DNA of 64,000 nucleotides from Anaeramoeba flamelloides. Lineage: Eukaryota > Metamonada > Anaeramoebidae. The stretch is from NCBI GenBank assembly GCA_027625915.1, contig JANTQA010000051.1, positions 2,728,501 through 2,792,500 of the forward strand, read 5' to 3'. Shown piece after piece: positions 46,010 through 56,802 of the stretch; the stretch's first letter is position 1, and each line of letters starts with the position of its first letter. The notes under the pieces were generated by a model. It ran no database searches. It was not told the DNA's origin and saw only the letters and a list, made by a program, of their open reading frames with translations. The position numbers and the translations under genes were made by a program.

Positions 46010-46668
46010 TAAACCTCAAACATAAAAAGAAACAATAAATAGCCAAAAGACAAAAAAAGAGCAATTACCTTTGATTTTGCAAACCCAAGCTTGAAACGAT
46101 CAAAGTCAGTCATTTTGGCTCTCATATCTTTTAATTTTAATTTTTTAGCAAGGGATGTTTTTTCCCATTGTTCTTGAACCTTTTCTTCTTTGAATTTTTT
46201 TTCAATTTCGCCAAGTTTAGCACCTCTTTTAATATCAATTTTGAAATTGGTTAAAGACACCCATTTTAAAGAGATGACATGTCTTGGGATACCATTAACA
46301 GTTGATGGTCCGTCAATTAAAACCTTTTTTATTTTTTTTTAAAAAAAGTTTTTGGGTTCGTAATTGTTCAAGAAAAATAAAGAAAAATTAAAGGATATTT
46401 TTTGTTAATGATTTAAAAAAGGTTGGATCTTTGTTTAGAGAAATTAGGTTGTTTTTTTTTTTTGTTACAATTTCTCTGAGATTTCAGCTTTTGATTCTTT
46501 TTGATTAATCAAAAAAAACAAAAAAAAAATTTGAAAAAGAAAAAGTAAAGCAAATTTTACTCTATTTTGATCAAGGATATCAACAATGATTGCAATTTTA
46601 TCAGCATATTTTCCGAATGTTATTAAAACAATTCTTCCAGCTTCAACAAATCTTCCAAAAAAAGACAT
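45858..46668 (-). CDS. RPL14: 60S ribosomal protein L14 (eL14)
   Basis: Exons on the minus strand are 46561-46668, 46069-46323 and 45858-45911, all joining in phase 0, to give 138 residues, the size of fungal L14. Landmarks: GRFVEAGRIVLITFG with DIVDQNR-like IVDILDQNR at the first junction, LIDGPST with PRHVISLKW, and the hallmark AKMTDFDRFK, then a basic tail RKAILGAEIKRLMKEKK. It is a structural protein of the large cytosolic ribosomal subunit. Intron 1 (46324-46560) ends AAAAAG; intron 2 (45912-46068) contains an A/T homopolymer of about 55 bases. The start is the only ATG in frame before the FGRFVEAG motif. Confidence 0.95.
45950..46004. repeat. A/T homopolymer of about 55 bp in the RPL14 intron
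   Basis: An almost uninterrupted A run on the plus strand (T run in the sense of the gene) lies between the second and third coding exons. In the sense direction it is a very long polypyrimidine tract upstream of the TATAG acceptor. Its exact length in an assembly should be regarded as approximate. Confidence 0.9.
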
Positions 46669-47286
46669 TTAAGTAAAAATAAGAATTTTAGTAATCTAAA
46701 AAAAAATGAAAAAACAAAACATTTTAATCAGTTTCATATTCAATATAAGGAATTGTCAAGTTTAACCTTGTAGTAATCTAAAGTTAGAATATAGTATTTT
46801 AATGAAAAGTCATTCTCTGATGTTAAAAACATCATTTAAATAAAAATAATTCTTATTGTAAAAATCAGGATCTATCCATCGAGAATTTTATTTTAAGTAG
46901 AATAAGGAAGCTTAATAAAATCTGTCAAATCATCATTTGTGTTCGGTTTTGTGAAGTTGTGGATGTTTTGTCACAAATACACCATAAAATATGGAACTTG
47001 AAATCAAAAATTTGTGGATGATTTTGAAAATAAAAGTAAAAATGAACTAAAAAAAAACTCTTGCTAAAAACTGTGGTCGAATTTTGTATTCCATTTTACA
47101 AATATAAGTTGTTAATCTTCTTTAGAGAAGGTTTATACATTAAATTATGAAAGAAACGGACTATAAGCAATTAAGTAAATAAGATGTTGGTTGTTTACAT
47201 TACAATTATTTAAAAAGAAATTACAAAAATGAATGATCAAATTTGAGGGGTTTTCTTAAAAAATAGGTCTCTTTTTTATACTATTT

Positions 47287-47796
47287 ACTATTTGTTGCAA
47301 AATAAATGGAACAAAATTTTCATTCATCTTTTCAAAATTGTAATTTATAAATCATATAACCATTTCAAATTTTGAATTCTTAACACCAGCTGAAAGTATT
47401 AATTTATCTTTGAGAAATGGGACTTTTGATAATTTATTTAAATTCATGGAATCTATTTTTATTGAGGTTATGTTAATTTTGGAAAGCTCAATGAAAATTT
47501 TGATCTTTTTATTTTACAATTAACAGTATTACCAAATAGATGGAACAAAATTTTCATTCAGCAGATCTTAATAAGTTTTTTAACAATCATGCAAAATTTC
47601 AAATTTTTAATACTTCAAGGAATCTTAAATTATTAATTCAGTCTTTTAGAATTTGGGGACATTGGTGTTTGATTTTAAATCTTATGATGAAATTTTTTTT
47701 TCAGAAAGACTTTTGATTTTTTTATTTTAATTCCTGAACAATGTTCTTTTGGAAAGCTGAATGAAAATAGTGATCTTTTTCTTACAATTAGCATTA
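47287..47796. mobile_element. Two family C MITEs in tandem
   Basis: The first copy (47287-47528) starts TACTATTTGTTGCAAAATAA and ends with the complement, TTATTTTACAATTAACAGTA. The second starts immediately (ACCAAATAGATGGAACAAAA) and ends near 47796 (CTTACAATTAGCATTATTAG). Both share the inner ACAAAATTTTCATTCA and GGAAAGCT blocks. They may result from one insertion beside another at a TA, or from duplication. Confidence 0.6.
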
Positions 47797-50569
47797 TTAG
47801 TTATTAGATCAAAAAATTTCAAACACTGAAATATTTCAAGAAATTTTTTTTCAAATTCAATTCACTTTTAATTGTTTTCAGAAAATCTTGGAGTTTATCC
47901 TTATAATTGATTAGACCTTGGGTTTATTTTTCGATACTGAGTTAGGTGTTGTGTTGGTACAAGCGAGCAAAAGTGTTTCATTGAATTTGAAAGTTAATTT
48001 TTATAATTTGGGAACTAGTATTTTTAATCACTTTGATCAAAAACTGCAAATTTATAGTTCTGATAAAAGAATACTTTTCACCAATATTTTCAAAATAAAA
48101 CAATTAAAAATAAAAATATGTTCTAATTATAAATTTGAAGGTTGAAATAAAGAGGGTCCGGGTTCTTCTCCCACCTCTAATAGTTTATTAATAATCATAT
48201 CTATGGCATCTTGAGGTATTCCCCGCTTGGAATTCTATTAAATATTTTCAGAATACATTTTTTTCTCTATTCTTTTTTTAAATCATAATAACTGATATCT
48301 CTCCCAAAATTAAGAAAAAACTCTAAATAAAAATTAGAAAAAAAAATTCTAGTTGTTTATCTTTTTAAATAAAAGTTATATCAAAGAAGGTTTTCGTTGC
48401 AAAATATTAAAGTTTTTATGTAACATATTCAATCCATATAAAGGATAAATAACATAAAATGAAAAAATAAAAGTCAATATTTTGATAATCATGTTTGAAA
48501 TTGGATTAAGACTTTTCTTATTGCTTAATTTTACTTGGTATCGAAATAGAAATGTATAATGGTTTATCAAAGCTTTCGATATTACTAACTTTTCTTTTTA
48601 GATTTTTTTATTTGACTAAACTTGATTTTAAACTTCATCCAAATATGAGAATTTTTTTTTATTTCAAAAGAAACAGATACTATAATTCTGGAAAAAATGA
48701 AAAAAAAGCAGAAAAGGCAAAATAATTGTCAAATTTTTTGATAAAAATTAATATTATTAGTAAATTGGATAAATTTATAATATTATTATATTTGTAAATT
48801 GTGTTAAAAATGTTTGATAGTTTGAATTTTCATCTGTTATAAATCAAAATATATATATATTTTATTATGGGGATTTTATATAACCTAAGCATTCTGGAAA
48901 AAAATTGACAAATAGAAAAAAATTGCCAAATCGTTTTGCATTGTAATATGGTAGTGAAAAGGGAAAATTTTCCAATAATTTTTTACTTATTTTTCCCTGA
49001 TCAATGAAGATATACGAGACCGAAATTTCTCAAAATTGATTAATACATAATTTTAAAATTTTAAAGTAAATTTTTGATAAATAATAAAAAAACGGAGAAT
49101 CAAATCATCCAAAAAATATACTTTTACTAATGTTTACAATTTAAATCCAAAATTTGGTTAGTTGAGAAGGTTTAAAATTTTATTTTATGTGTTTTTTGTA
49201 ATTCTGTTTTGGTTCCAATAATCAAATCTAATTTTTGGATTTATATATTTTTTTTAAAATGAAGGAAAGAAAATAATTAAAAACTATTCAAAAATTAGAA
49301 CATTTACTGTCGTTTTATTATGAAAGTTTATCATAAACCGAGCAATTGTATCAAAGAAGAAAAAAATATTAACAATTATTTGGTTGGGGAAGTTGACGAA
49401 TAAATTAATAAAAAAACTCACATTAATGGGTATTTTTCGATTTCTAAAATAGCAAAAACATCATGTTTAAACAATTAAAAAAACAATGATCAAAAAAAAA
49501 AATAAGTAAATATGATTTATTTCCTTATGAAATTTAATTTTTGACAATAATAATAACAAAATAAAAAATTCTCTAATTATGTCAGAGAAGTTGAATTTTC
49601 TATTTCTTAAAATCAATTTTTTAATAACCAAACAATTTCTATATTGAATAAGTTTTCGTTTCCTTTTGGATGGGTTTTATTTATTCAACCTCCATTTTTG
49701 ATACTAAGGTATTGGATATTTTGATGGCAAAATGTATTACCACCATATTAACAATTGATTCGCGATAATATTAAAAAAAATCTCGATTTTTCCTACTTTA
49801 TCACGAAAAATCATATAATTGTAGTATTCTACATTATCATGAAAAAAAGAAAAATTACAAAAAAGTAAAATTATTTATTCAAAATCACACTAAAAAAATA
49901 GCTTTGACTTTACAAAAAATATGCACTTTTATAACGCTTCCTATATTTAAAAAGGTTAAAAATGTTTGAAAGAGTTGTAAATTGTCTTCAAGTGGTTGGA
50001 AGTTTTGAAAGACAGAAAACTTTGATAAAGGGGATGAGTTTGTTTGTAGTGAAAAAAAAATTATTTTTTCTTTTCATTTTTTTTTACAAAATATAAAATA
50101 TCAAACGAATTTCATGATCATTTTAACAGAGCACATTCCAACAATATAATTTGATATAAAACAGATGTTTGTTTTTTAAATGGGGTTGTTACCTTCAAAA
50201 ATTAAATAGCAAAAAAGAATAAAGAATAATTTACCATCTTATTTGTGATCAATCAAACAAAAAAGTCCCATCGTTGATGTGTTTTCTGCCCAATACAACG
50301 ATATTAAAAGAAGCATAAGAATAACAAAACAATTGTGCATAAAATCTTAATAATTCGTGATAATGTGTCAAGGTTTTTAAGAAATCTTTTGAAGGGTTAT
50401 TCAACCCCTTTTAGCTTTCCTAGAATATTGAAAAAGATTTTTCACCCAAGGAAAAATTCTTTAAAAAATACATGTGTGAAAGGTTTGGTTGTTTTAGAAG
50501 CTCTTTTGTCCAACACAATTTACAAACTACTACTGACTGAACATATATATATATTTCTCTTTAGTTATT

Positions 50570-51200
50570 ATTCTTGTTGATCAAAAGGATCCATAGGTTT
50601 ATCAACCAAATCAAAAGAAAATATCATAAAACTCTTTGATCTGATTTTTGATCGAATCAAGTATTATTTTTTGTTTTTTTTTTCAAAGAATAACTTTTTT
50701 TTCACATTAACTATTTTTTGATCAAAAAATTTCTTTGTAAAAATATTGCTGAATTAATCCGAAAATACATCAATTATTATATCAAGGGTTACTTTTTAAT
50801 CATGATTTTTTGCCATTTATCACGATTTCTGTATAATGATCGCCATTTTATCGACTATCACAATTTGTTATTTTATCACAATAATACTGCCAGTTCCAAT
50901 TTTAAGATACAAACTTTTAAAAAAATTTACATCACAAGAAAAATCTTAAATTAATGCACATCTTTTGAAATTTTTTTTTCACAAATTATTTTGCTAGAAT
51001 TTTATTTTTTGTTCTTTAATTTGAGATTGTTTTTGTACCTTAAATTTTATAGAAAGTCTGTGTCAAAAAAGTGGAACTAACTGTATTGAGTATCGAGTTT
51101 TTTGAAAATATAGAGATTTAAGAAGATATTCGTGATTTTTGTAACTTTATCATGTCTTTAGCATAGATATCATCAAAACCTCTATTTATTAAATAGAAAC
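50570..51200. repeat. Dispersed repeat family J, copy 2, split by a MITE
   Basis: This is collinear with 44740-45150 on both sides of the MITE at 50887-51083: before it CACGATTTCTGTATAATGAT and TTTTATCGACTATCACAAT, after it ATAGATATCATCAAAACCTC against GATCATCAAATCCTC. The MITE is thus the younger insertion. Confidence 0.5.
50887..51083. mobile_element. Tc1/mariner-like MITE, family B copy 4, nested in repeat J
   Basis: The element is 197 bp and flanked by TA. The left end is CTGCCAGTTCCAATTTTAAG and the right end, complemented, is CAGTTAGTTCCACTTTTTTG. The inner AATCTTAAATTAATGCACAT and TTTAATTTGAGATTGTTTTT blocks match the family with moderate divergence. Confidence 0.78.
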
Positions 51201-51749
51201 AAAAAAATTGAATTTCAAAATTCAGTTTTAAAATTAAACAAAAAATACAAAATAAATTGAAACAGTTGACAAAAATAATTATAGGAATTTTTTTTTTATT
51301 ATTGAATAAAATTCAAATAAAAATAAATAAATAAAAAATCATAAGAATATAATTAAAAATTCATAAAGTATTGGTAAGCATTCTTACTATTACCCAAAAT
51401 AGAAATAAAGAAATCAAAAATAATAAAAAAATAAAAAAAGTGATTTATTAAAAATTCATAAAGATATAATTTAAGAATAATTTGTAATACATTAATAAAA
51501 TTCAAGTGGAAAAAAAAAAATAAAAATAAAAATTATATAAATTTGGCTTTTAATAATCAAAGTAATGAAAATATAAGGGAAAAAAAAAAAAAAATGAAAA
51601 AAATCGTATTGAAAATAAATTGAATATTAAACAACAATTTGGTGATTTTTTTACTTTTTTTTTTTTTAAAAATTTTCTTTTTTTTTGCTGTTAAAGCGAG
51701 CAAATATTATTTACTGCATTTCTTTCAAAGTTTGATATGTGAAAAAAGT

Positions 51750-52665
51750 TTATAGGATTACGCAGCAACCACCTTTTGAATCTGTGTCTTTATCTTTTTC
51801 GTCTTGTTTGTTATCTTCGGGGTTTTGTTGGCTTTGTTGTGCTTTTAAGTTTCGAACTTCCCTTACAAGAGATTCAAAGCATTCTGTGACATTGCTTCCA
51901 TTCTTTGCAGAAGTTTCGTAGTATTGGCTGTTATATTTTTTGGCCAAGGTTTCGCCTTCCTCTCTCGACACTAACCTTTCTTCGTCAAGATCTGCTTTAT
52001 TTGCAACAGTGACAACGGGTACTGCTTGGAAGTTTTTTGCTCTTCGAATGGCTTCGTGTAGGTTTCTGGCTTCTGTGTAACTTGCCCTTGAAATGATTGA
52101 AAACACTAAAAGAAACGCTTCTCCAATTCTGATGTATTTGTCTCTCACAGATCTGTATTCTTCTTGCCCTGCAGTATCAATAATTTCAAGCATACATGGC
52201 TTTTCATCAATTGTGATCTTTTTTTTATAACTTTCCTCTTTTAAGTTTTTTGGGGTTCGTTTGTTTGTTTTTGTTTTTTGTTTTTTGTTTTTTGTTTTTT
52301 TTGTTTTTTGTTTTTTTTGAAAAAAGGGAATTATTTGGAACAATTTTTGGATCAATAAACAACACACCAACACACACAAAAACAAAAAAAAAAAAAAAAA
52401 CGAGTAATTACCAATTGTAGGATCATAATCTTGAATAAATCTTCCTTGTAAAAATCTCACAGTCAGACAAGATTTCCCAACTTTTTGAAGAAAATAATTG
52501 AAAAAAGTTTATTTTGCAAAACAAAAAGAATAAAAAAATTGGAAAAATAATTTTGTAAAGAAAGAGAAGAGAAAAGAGATATAAAAAAAAAAAAAAAAAC
52601 AAACCAGATCCACCGCCAATAATAACAATTTTGTATGTTTCAGTTCCAGAAGTTTCTTCGTTCAT
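51750..52665 (-). CDS. Ras-family small GTPase with CAAX box
   Basis: Exons on the minus strand are 52605-52665, 52412-52480 and 51750-52237; the phases fit and give exactly 205 residues. The motifs are complete: P-loop GGGSVGKS (17-24), switch I with DYDPTIEES (38-46), DTAGQEE (64-70), NKAD (123-126) and ETSAK (151-155). The tail is acidic and ends GGCCVIL; the final Leu predicts geranylgeranylation by GGTase I, and the adjacent Cys could be palmitoylated, placing it on a membrane. Overall it is closer to Ras/Rap than to Rab, Rho or Arf. P-loop residue 20 is Ser where Ras has Gly13. The first intron splits the P-loop codons (GGGS|VGKS). Introns are short, ending AAAAAG and AAAAG. Subfamily and partner GEFs are unknown. 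Confidence 0.95.
52264..52330 (-). repeat. AAAAAAC-type repeats in the Ras-like gene intron 2
   Basis: On the plus strand this is GTTTTTT-type repeats, that is AAAAAAC in the sense of the gene, just before the AAAAG acceptor at 52238. It is the same unit and sense as in B55 intron 3. Confidence 0.75.
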
Positions 52666-53585
52666 GTTAAAATTTAAAGATCTAAAATTAATTTATTTTG
52701 TAAAAAATATGATTAATTTGAAAGAGATTGGGATTTATTAAATGAAAAAGAAGGGATAGAATTTTTAAAAGTTAAAAAATTATGAAAATGCCTAAAAAGA
52801 AAAAACAAAAATTCCAATTACTTTTGAAAAGGTTAAAAGAAAAGTTTAAGAAAATGATATTTTAAATCAAAATTAAAGAATAAGATTTGTTTTTTTTGGT
52901 TTGTATCTTTCCTTTCAGTTGGGTTACTTTTTAAAATGAAATACTAACCAGTTTGGTTTAAAATATTTAAAAAAATCTTTCCTAGTTAGTTTTTTGAACA
53001 GTTTGAAAAGTTAATTTTCAAGTTACGAATTGTAATTGTTCTTCTTTTGATTTAGTAGTGGTACATTTTTTTGAATTATCTACCAAAAATAAAATTTGTA
53101 AAGTAAAATAAAATCTTTTATTCCAAACAAAAAAATATTCCCTTTTTTTTCAAACCGCAAGATAATAAACCACACTTTCAAGTTTGTAATTTTGTTGTGG
53201 AAACAAAAAGAATTTATTATTTTTCTTCAACAGACAAAAGTTTAATTTCTTGTTAATTTTGAAGAAAAAAAAAGTTTTTTGCAGTTTTTTCGACCTCAAA
53301 TCAAGTCTTGCAATTTGAAAAATTCAAAACTTCTGTTTTTCTATTTCATTAAAAATTTTGCAAAATACATAACTTTTCTGAATTACTTTCCTTTTTTCTT
53401 GAAAATCCTTCTAGTAACCCACTTAAATCCAATATAAGTGTCCTTGAATTACTAGATATTTTTTTAGGTTTTACAATTGTAGAAAAATTGCCAGATCATA
53501 AAAAATGAATGAAACAAACATTTTTCACTTGTTAAAATAAAATGTCTTGAATAACACACCAAATAAAACGCCAAATCTGTTACCG

Positions 53586-53799
53586 TATCACTATTTATTG
53601 AAAAATAAATCGAACAATATTTTCATTCAGCTTTCCTAAAATAGATTTTCAGTTTTTTAAAGATCGAAGCGAAAGAAAATTGATTTTTAATCAAACAAGA
53701 TATTTGATGAATCCTTTCCTTTTGATAATTGTGATCCTTTGTTGTTTTTTGAAAGCTGAAGGAAAATATTATTCCTTTTATTACGTGATTGATCTTACT
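53586..53799. mobile_element. Inverted-repeat MITE, family C (diverged copy)
   Basis: The left end is TATCACTATTTATTGAAAAA followed by ATATTTTCATTCAGCTTTCC; the right end carries GAAAGCTGAAGGAAAATATT and TTATTACGTGATTGATCTTA. Matching inner inverted blocks identify it as family C, but the termini have diverged. Confidence 0.5.
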
Positions 53800-54157
53800 A
53801 ATCTTGGGTTTTATTGTTGAAAATAATGATCAAAAAATACTTTGGATGACTTGGTTTTAAAAACCCAAGTAAATGCATTGATGCTATTGGTGGCAACTCT
53901 ATAATTCATTGAAAAAAATTTCTTATTCAAATTTCTAAAATTATAAATTTATTAGAATTTTACTAGATTGAAATTATTTTTCCTTTTTGCTTAAGGATTA
54001 TCTAAAATAATCCACTATTGCCTTTACAGGGATTAAAACACGAGTGAAGTGTTGTCTTTATTTCTTAGTATCCCGAAGAACTATCAAATTTCAGATTTTT
54101 AGGAATTGGTAATTTTGACAGATCAGATTCTCATTAGCTAACCTATTACTTAAAACG

Positions 54158-54252
54158 ATATCCCAACCATGTTTGTTCTAACTTTCAATTTTCAGAGGTA
54201 AAAAATTGATTGTAAGACAATACTTCAATTAGAATGAACATGGTTGGGATAT
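54158..54252. mobile_element. 95-bp hairpin with matched 24-bp ends
   Basis: The left end ATATCCCAACCATGTTTGTT is the complement of the right end AACATGGTTGGGATAT with one or two differences (CTAA/TTAG next). The sequence between the arms is about 47 bp. It may be a very small inverted-repeat element or a structured RNA stem. The arm composition (GGTTGGGAT) is unlike the AT background. Confidence 0.7.
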
Positions 54253-56137
54253 GATCATTAAATTTATCGAAATGCAAATTTTTCTTTGTCATTTTAAAAA
54301 TAATTTAAAATGAAAAGGGGAAAAGTTAGAAGTGATTCGTTTTTTGTTTGTCATTCATTTTCATTATTTGTTTTTCTCAAAATGTGAAAAAAATTTTTTT
54401 TATTTTTTTGTTTTTTCATCTTTTTATTTTTAGAATTTTTTTGATCTTATTTGTAAAAAAAATTTTATGTGTTCTGATCTTTTTTTGTAAAAAATTTTTT
54501 ATGTGAGCTTTTCTACAAAAAAAAACACTTTTTTGTTGGAAACGATGGAATTGAATATTGTCAATTTGGCTTTAAAAGGAAAAAACAATTTCTTTTTCAT
54601 TTTTTTGAGGTTGCTAAAAATTAGCAGCTCTGAAAAAAATGACAAACGATTTTAAAAATCCAAAAAATGTTTTTGGGTTCAAAAAATTGCAAAAAATTGG
54701 CAAAAAATTCGCAAAAATTATCAATTTTGGGTTTCTGGTGAATTGAAAAAGATAAAGTGTCTAAAACAGTGGTGTTTTAACCCCCCATACCCCAGAAATG
54801 GCCTTTTTTTAGATAGTCCTTAATTATAATTAAATTCCATTTTTTATCTTACCATAAAGAAAACGAGGGTAAATGAACACACAGACAAAACACTGTAAAA
54901 AAGTTTTAAAGGGATTCTAAAAAAATTAAATAATATGCACAAGGAAAAAATATTTCTGAAAATTAAAGTTAGCCAAAACTACAAATTGGATTTCTGTGAT
55001 TATTCTTTTATAAATTATTTTTTATCAAAGTTATGATAATTTTATGTAATTAAGAAAAGATAGCTATTAAATCCATGAAGATTTGAATATCCCCTTTTCA
55101 AAATTGAAGACTTTTGAAAAAAAAAAAAACATTTTTGTTATATTTTTTTTATTGAGAAAAGTAACCATGAATGGACTTGTGATTGAACACTAAGTATGGA
55201 AAAAGAATAAATATTAAAAAAAATTGTGTTAAAAAAATCGGGAATATATATAAAAACTCAGGCATGAAAAAAAAAATAAAATGATAAAAAAGATTCCAGA
55301 AACAGAAAAAAAATCAGTTTTTCAATTTAATTTAGATATATCTTTTAAAAAAAAATATTTTGATACTATTATAACATTTGAAAATATGATTCGTTTTAGA
55401 CATTTAGTAAAATAGATGAAAATAGTCTCTCACCAAGTAAAATAAAAAATTCCAAAATTTTTCATTAAAAATGAAAAAAATATTACTGAAAAATTTCATT
55501 TTTTTTTCAATTCCTATTAATATCTATTAAAGTGGTAAATCTTGTTGAAAATTGTTATGTATAATAATGTTTATTATGTGAGTGTATTTCAATAATACAA
55601 AATTTAGAGATTTTTTTTTGTAAAAAATTTTCATTATCTCATAAAGATTCACAACATTTTTCAATAAAAATATTCTTTAACTTTTTTTTTTTTTTTTTTT
55701 TTTGGTAGAATCATCCTTATAAAATCACAATAAAAAAACCCCAACTTCAAAAATTGTTTAAATGATTTGAAAATTCAACTTTAAATGGATACAATTAATA
55801 AATTAAAGCATTTAATGAAAATTAATAATTGTAAAAAAAAAATCGGAAAGATTAGAAAATATTTTTTTTTAGTTTAAATAAAAATAACTTTTGAAAAAAA
55901 AAGATCTATTTTTTTTAAGCAAGAAAAAGGAAATAAAAAAAAAAAACAGATTTAAAAAAACATGGGAATTCTAAAAAATTATTTCGAAAATTTTCCTTAA
56001 AATCAACTAAAAGTTTCAATGAATAGATTATTTCAAAAATCACACCCATTGTAATATTTTGTTGTAATCCAACAAAAAAAGGAAATAAGAATGTTTAACT
56101 TTATATACTGAAAAGACCAATTTTAATTTTTTATGTT

Positions 56138-56169
<32 letters not shown>

Positions 56170-56226
56170 TACCATTTTATCAAACATTAAAAGATACACC
56201 ACTTAACATTATACCAGAAGACTAAA

Positions 56227-56802
56227 TATAAACCCTATTCCATATAAAGGGCCTAGCCAAATATGTTAAATTCAATTTATTTTAAGAATGAACCAAATTT
56301 TCAATTTTTTAGAAATAAGAGAAATTATAAACTTCATATTAGAGTTGATAATCATAAAATAAAGCTCTGAACAAACCTTAAATTTCAAAAAAAAAAAATG
56401 TTAAAAAGTTTTTTGGGTCCTTTTCATTGGAAAGTCTCGTGCAAAAGTCTCAATTTGTTTAGGAAATTAAAATTGTTGACAATAAGATTTTTCTTTGATA
56501 AATATAAGGATTTTAAAAGAACATACAAAGACACACTTTTCTTAATCTTAATTTTGAGTTTCAAACGATTTTTTTTTCAAATTTAATTTTTTCAAAATAA
56601 ATAAAAAAATAAAAAAGAAAAGAAGAAAAAAAAAAAAGCAAAATATAAAATACAAAAAAACAAAAAATTTAAAAATGAAAAAAAAAAATGATTTTGATCT
56701 AAAAATTTAAATTGTAGTTTGAGAAGAATACCAAATTAAATCCATAGAATGTATTCTATTTCTATAATAAAACTGTACCCCTTTGACTAAAAAAAGAGTT
56801 TA
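56227..56802. mobile_element. Inverted-repeat element, family E short copy
   Basis: The left end is TATAAACCCTATTCCATATA, and the right end complemented is TAAACTCTTTTTTTAGTCAA then AGGGGTACAG. The 5' part matches 17300-17430 and the 3' part matches 18100-18400, without the middle of that copy. No coding capacity is seen. Confidence 0.55.

Larger units (their letters stand above)
46669..51749. other. 5-kb spacer with tandem MITEs and a nested insertion
   Basis: No gene is supported. Contents: two family C elements in tandem (47287-47528 and about 47530-47796), and a family J copy (50570-51200) with a family B MITE inside. A plus-strand frame of 81 codons at 50335-50580 has no recognisable family. 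The other stretches, including 47800-50300, are AT-rich without recognisable features. Confidence 0.5.

Noticed and set aside
48145-48180. GGGTCCGGGTTCTTCTCCC-like hairpin recalling a tRNA T-arm
   Set aside because: No acceptor stem, D-arm or anticodon arm can be built around it; the pairing explains only a small hairpin.
50335-50580. 81-codon open frame with somewhat mixed composition
   Set aside because: No family recognised, no intron signals around it, and it lies between repeat copies; not strong enough to call.
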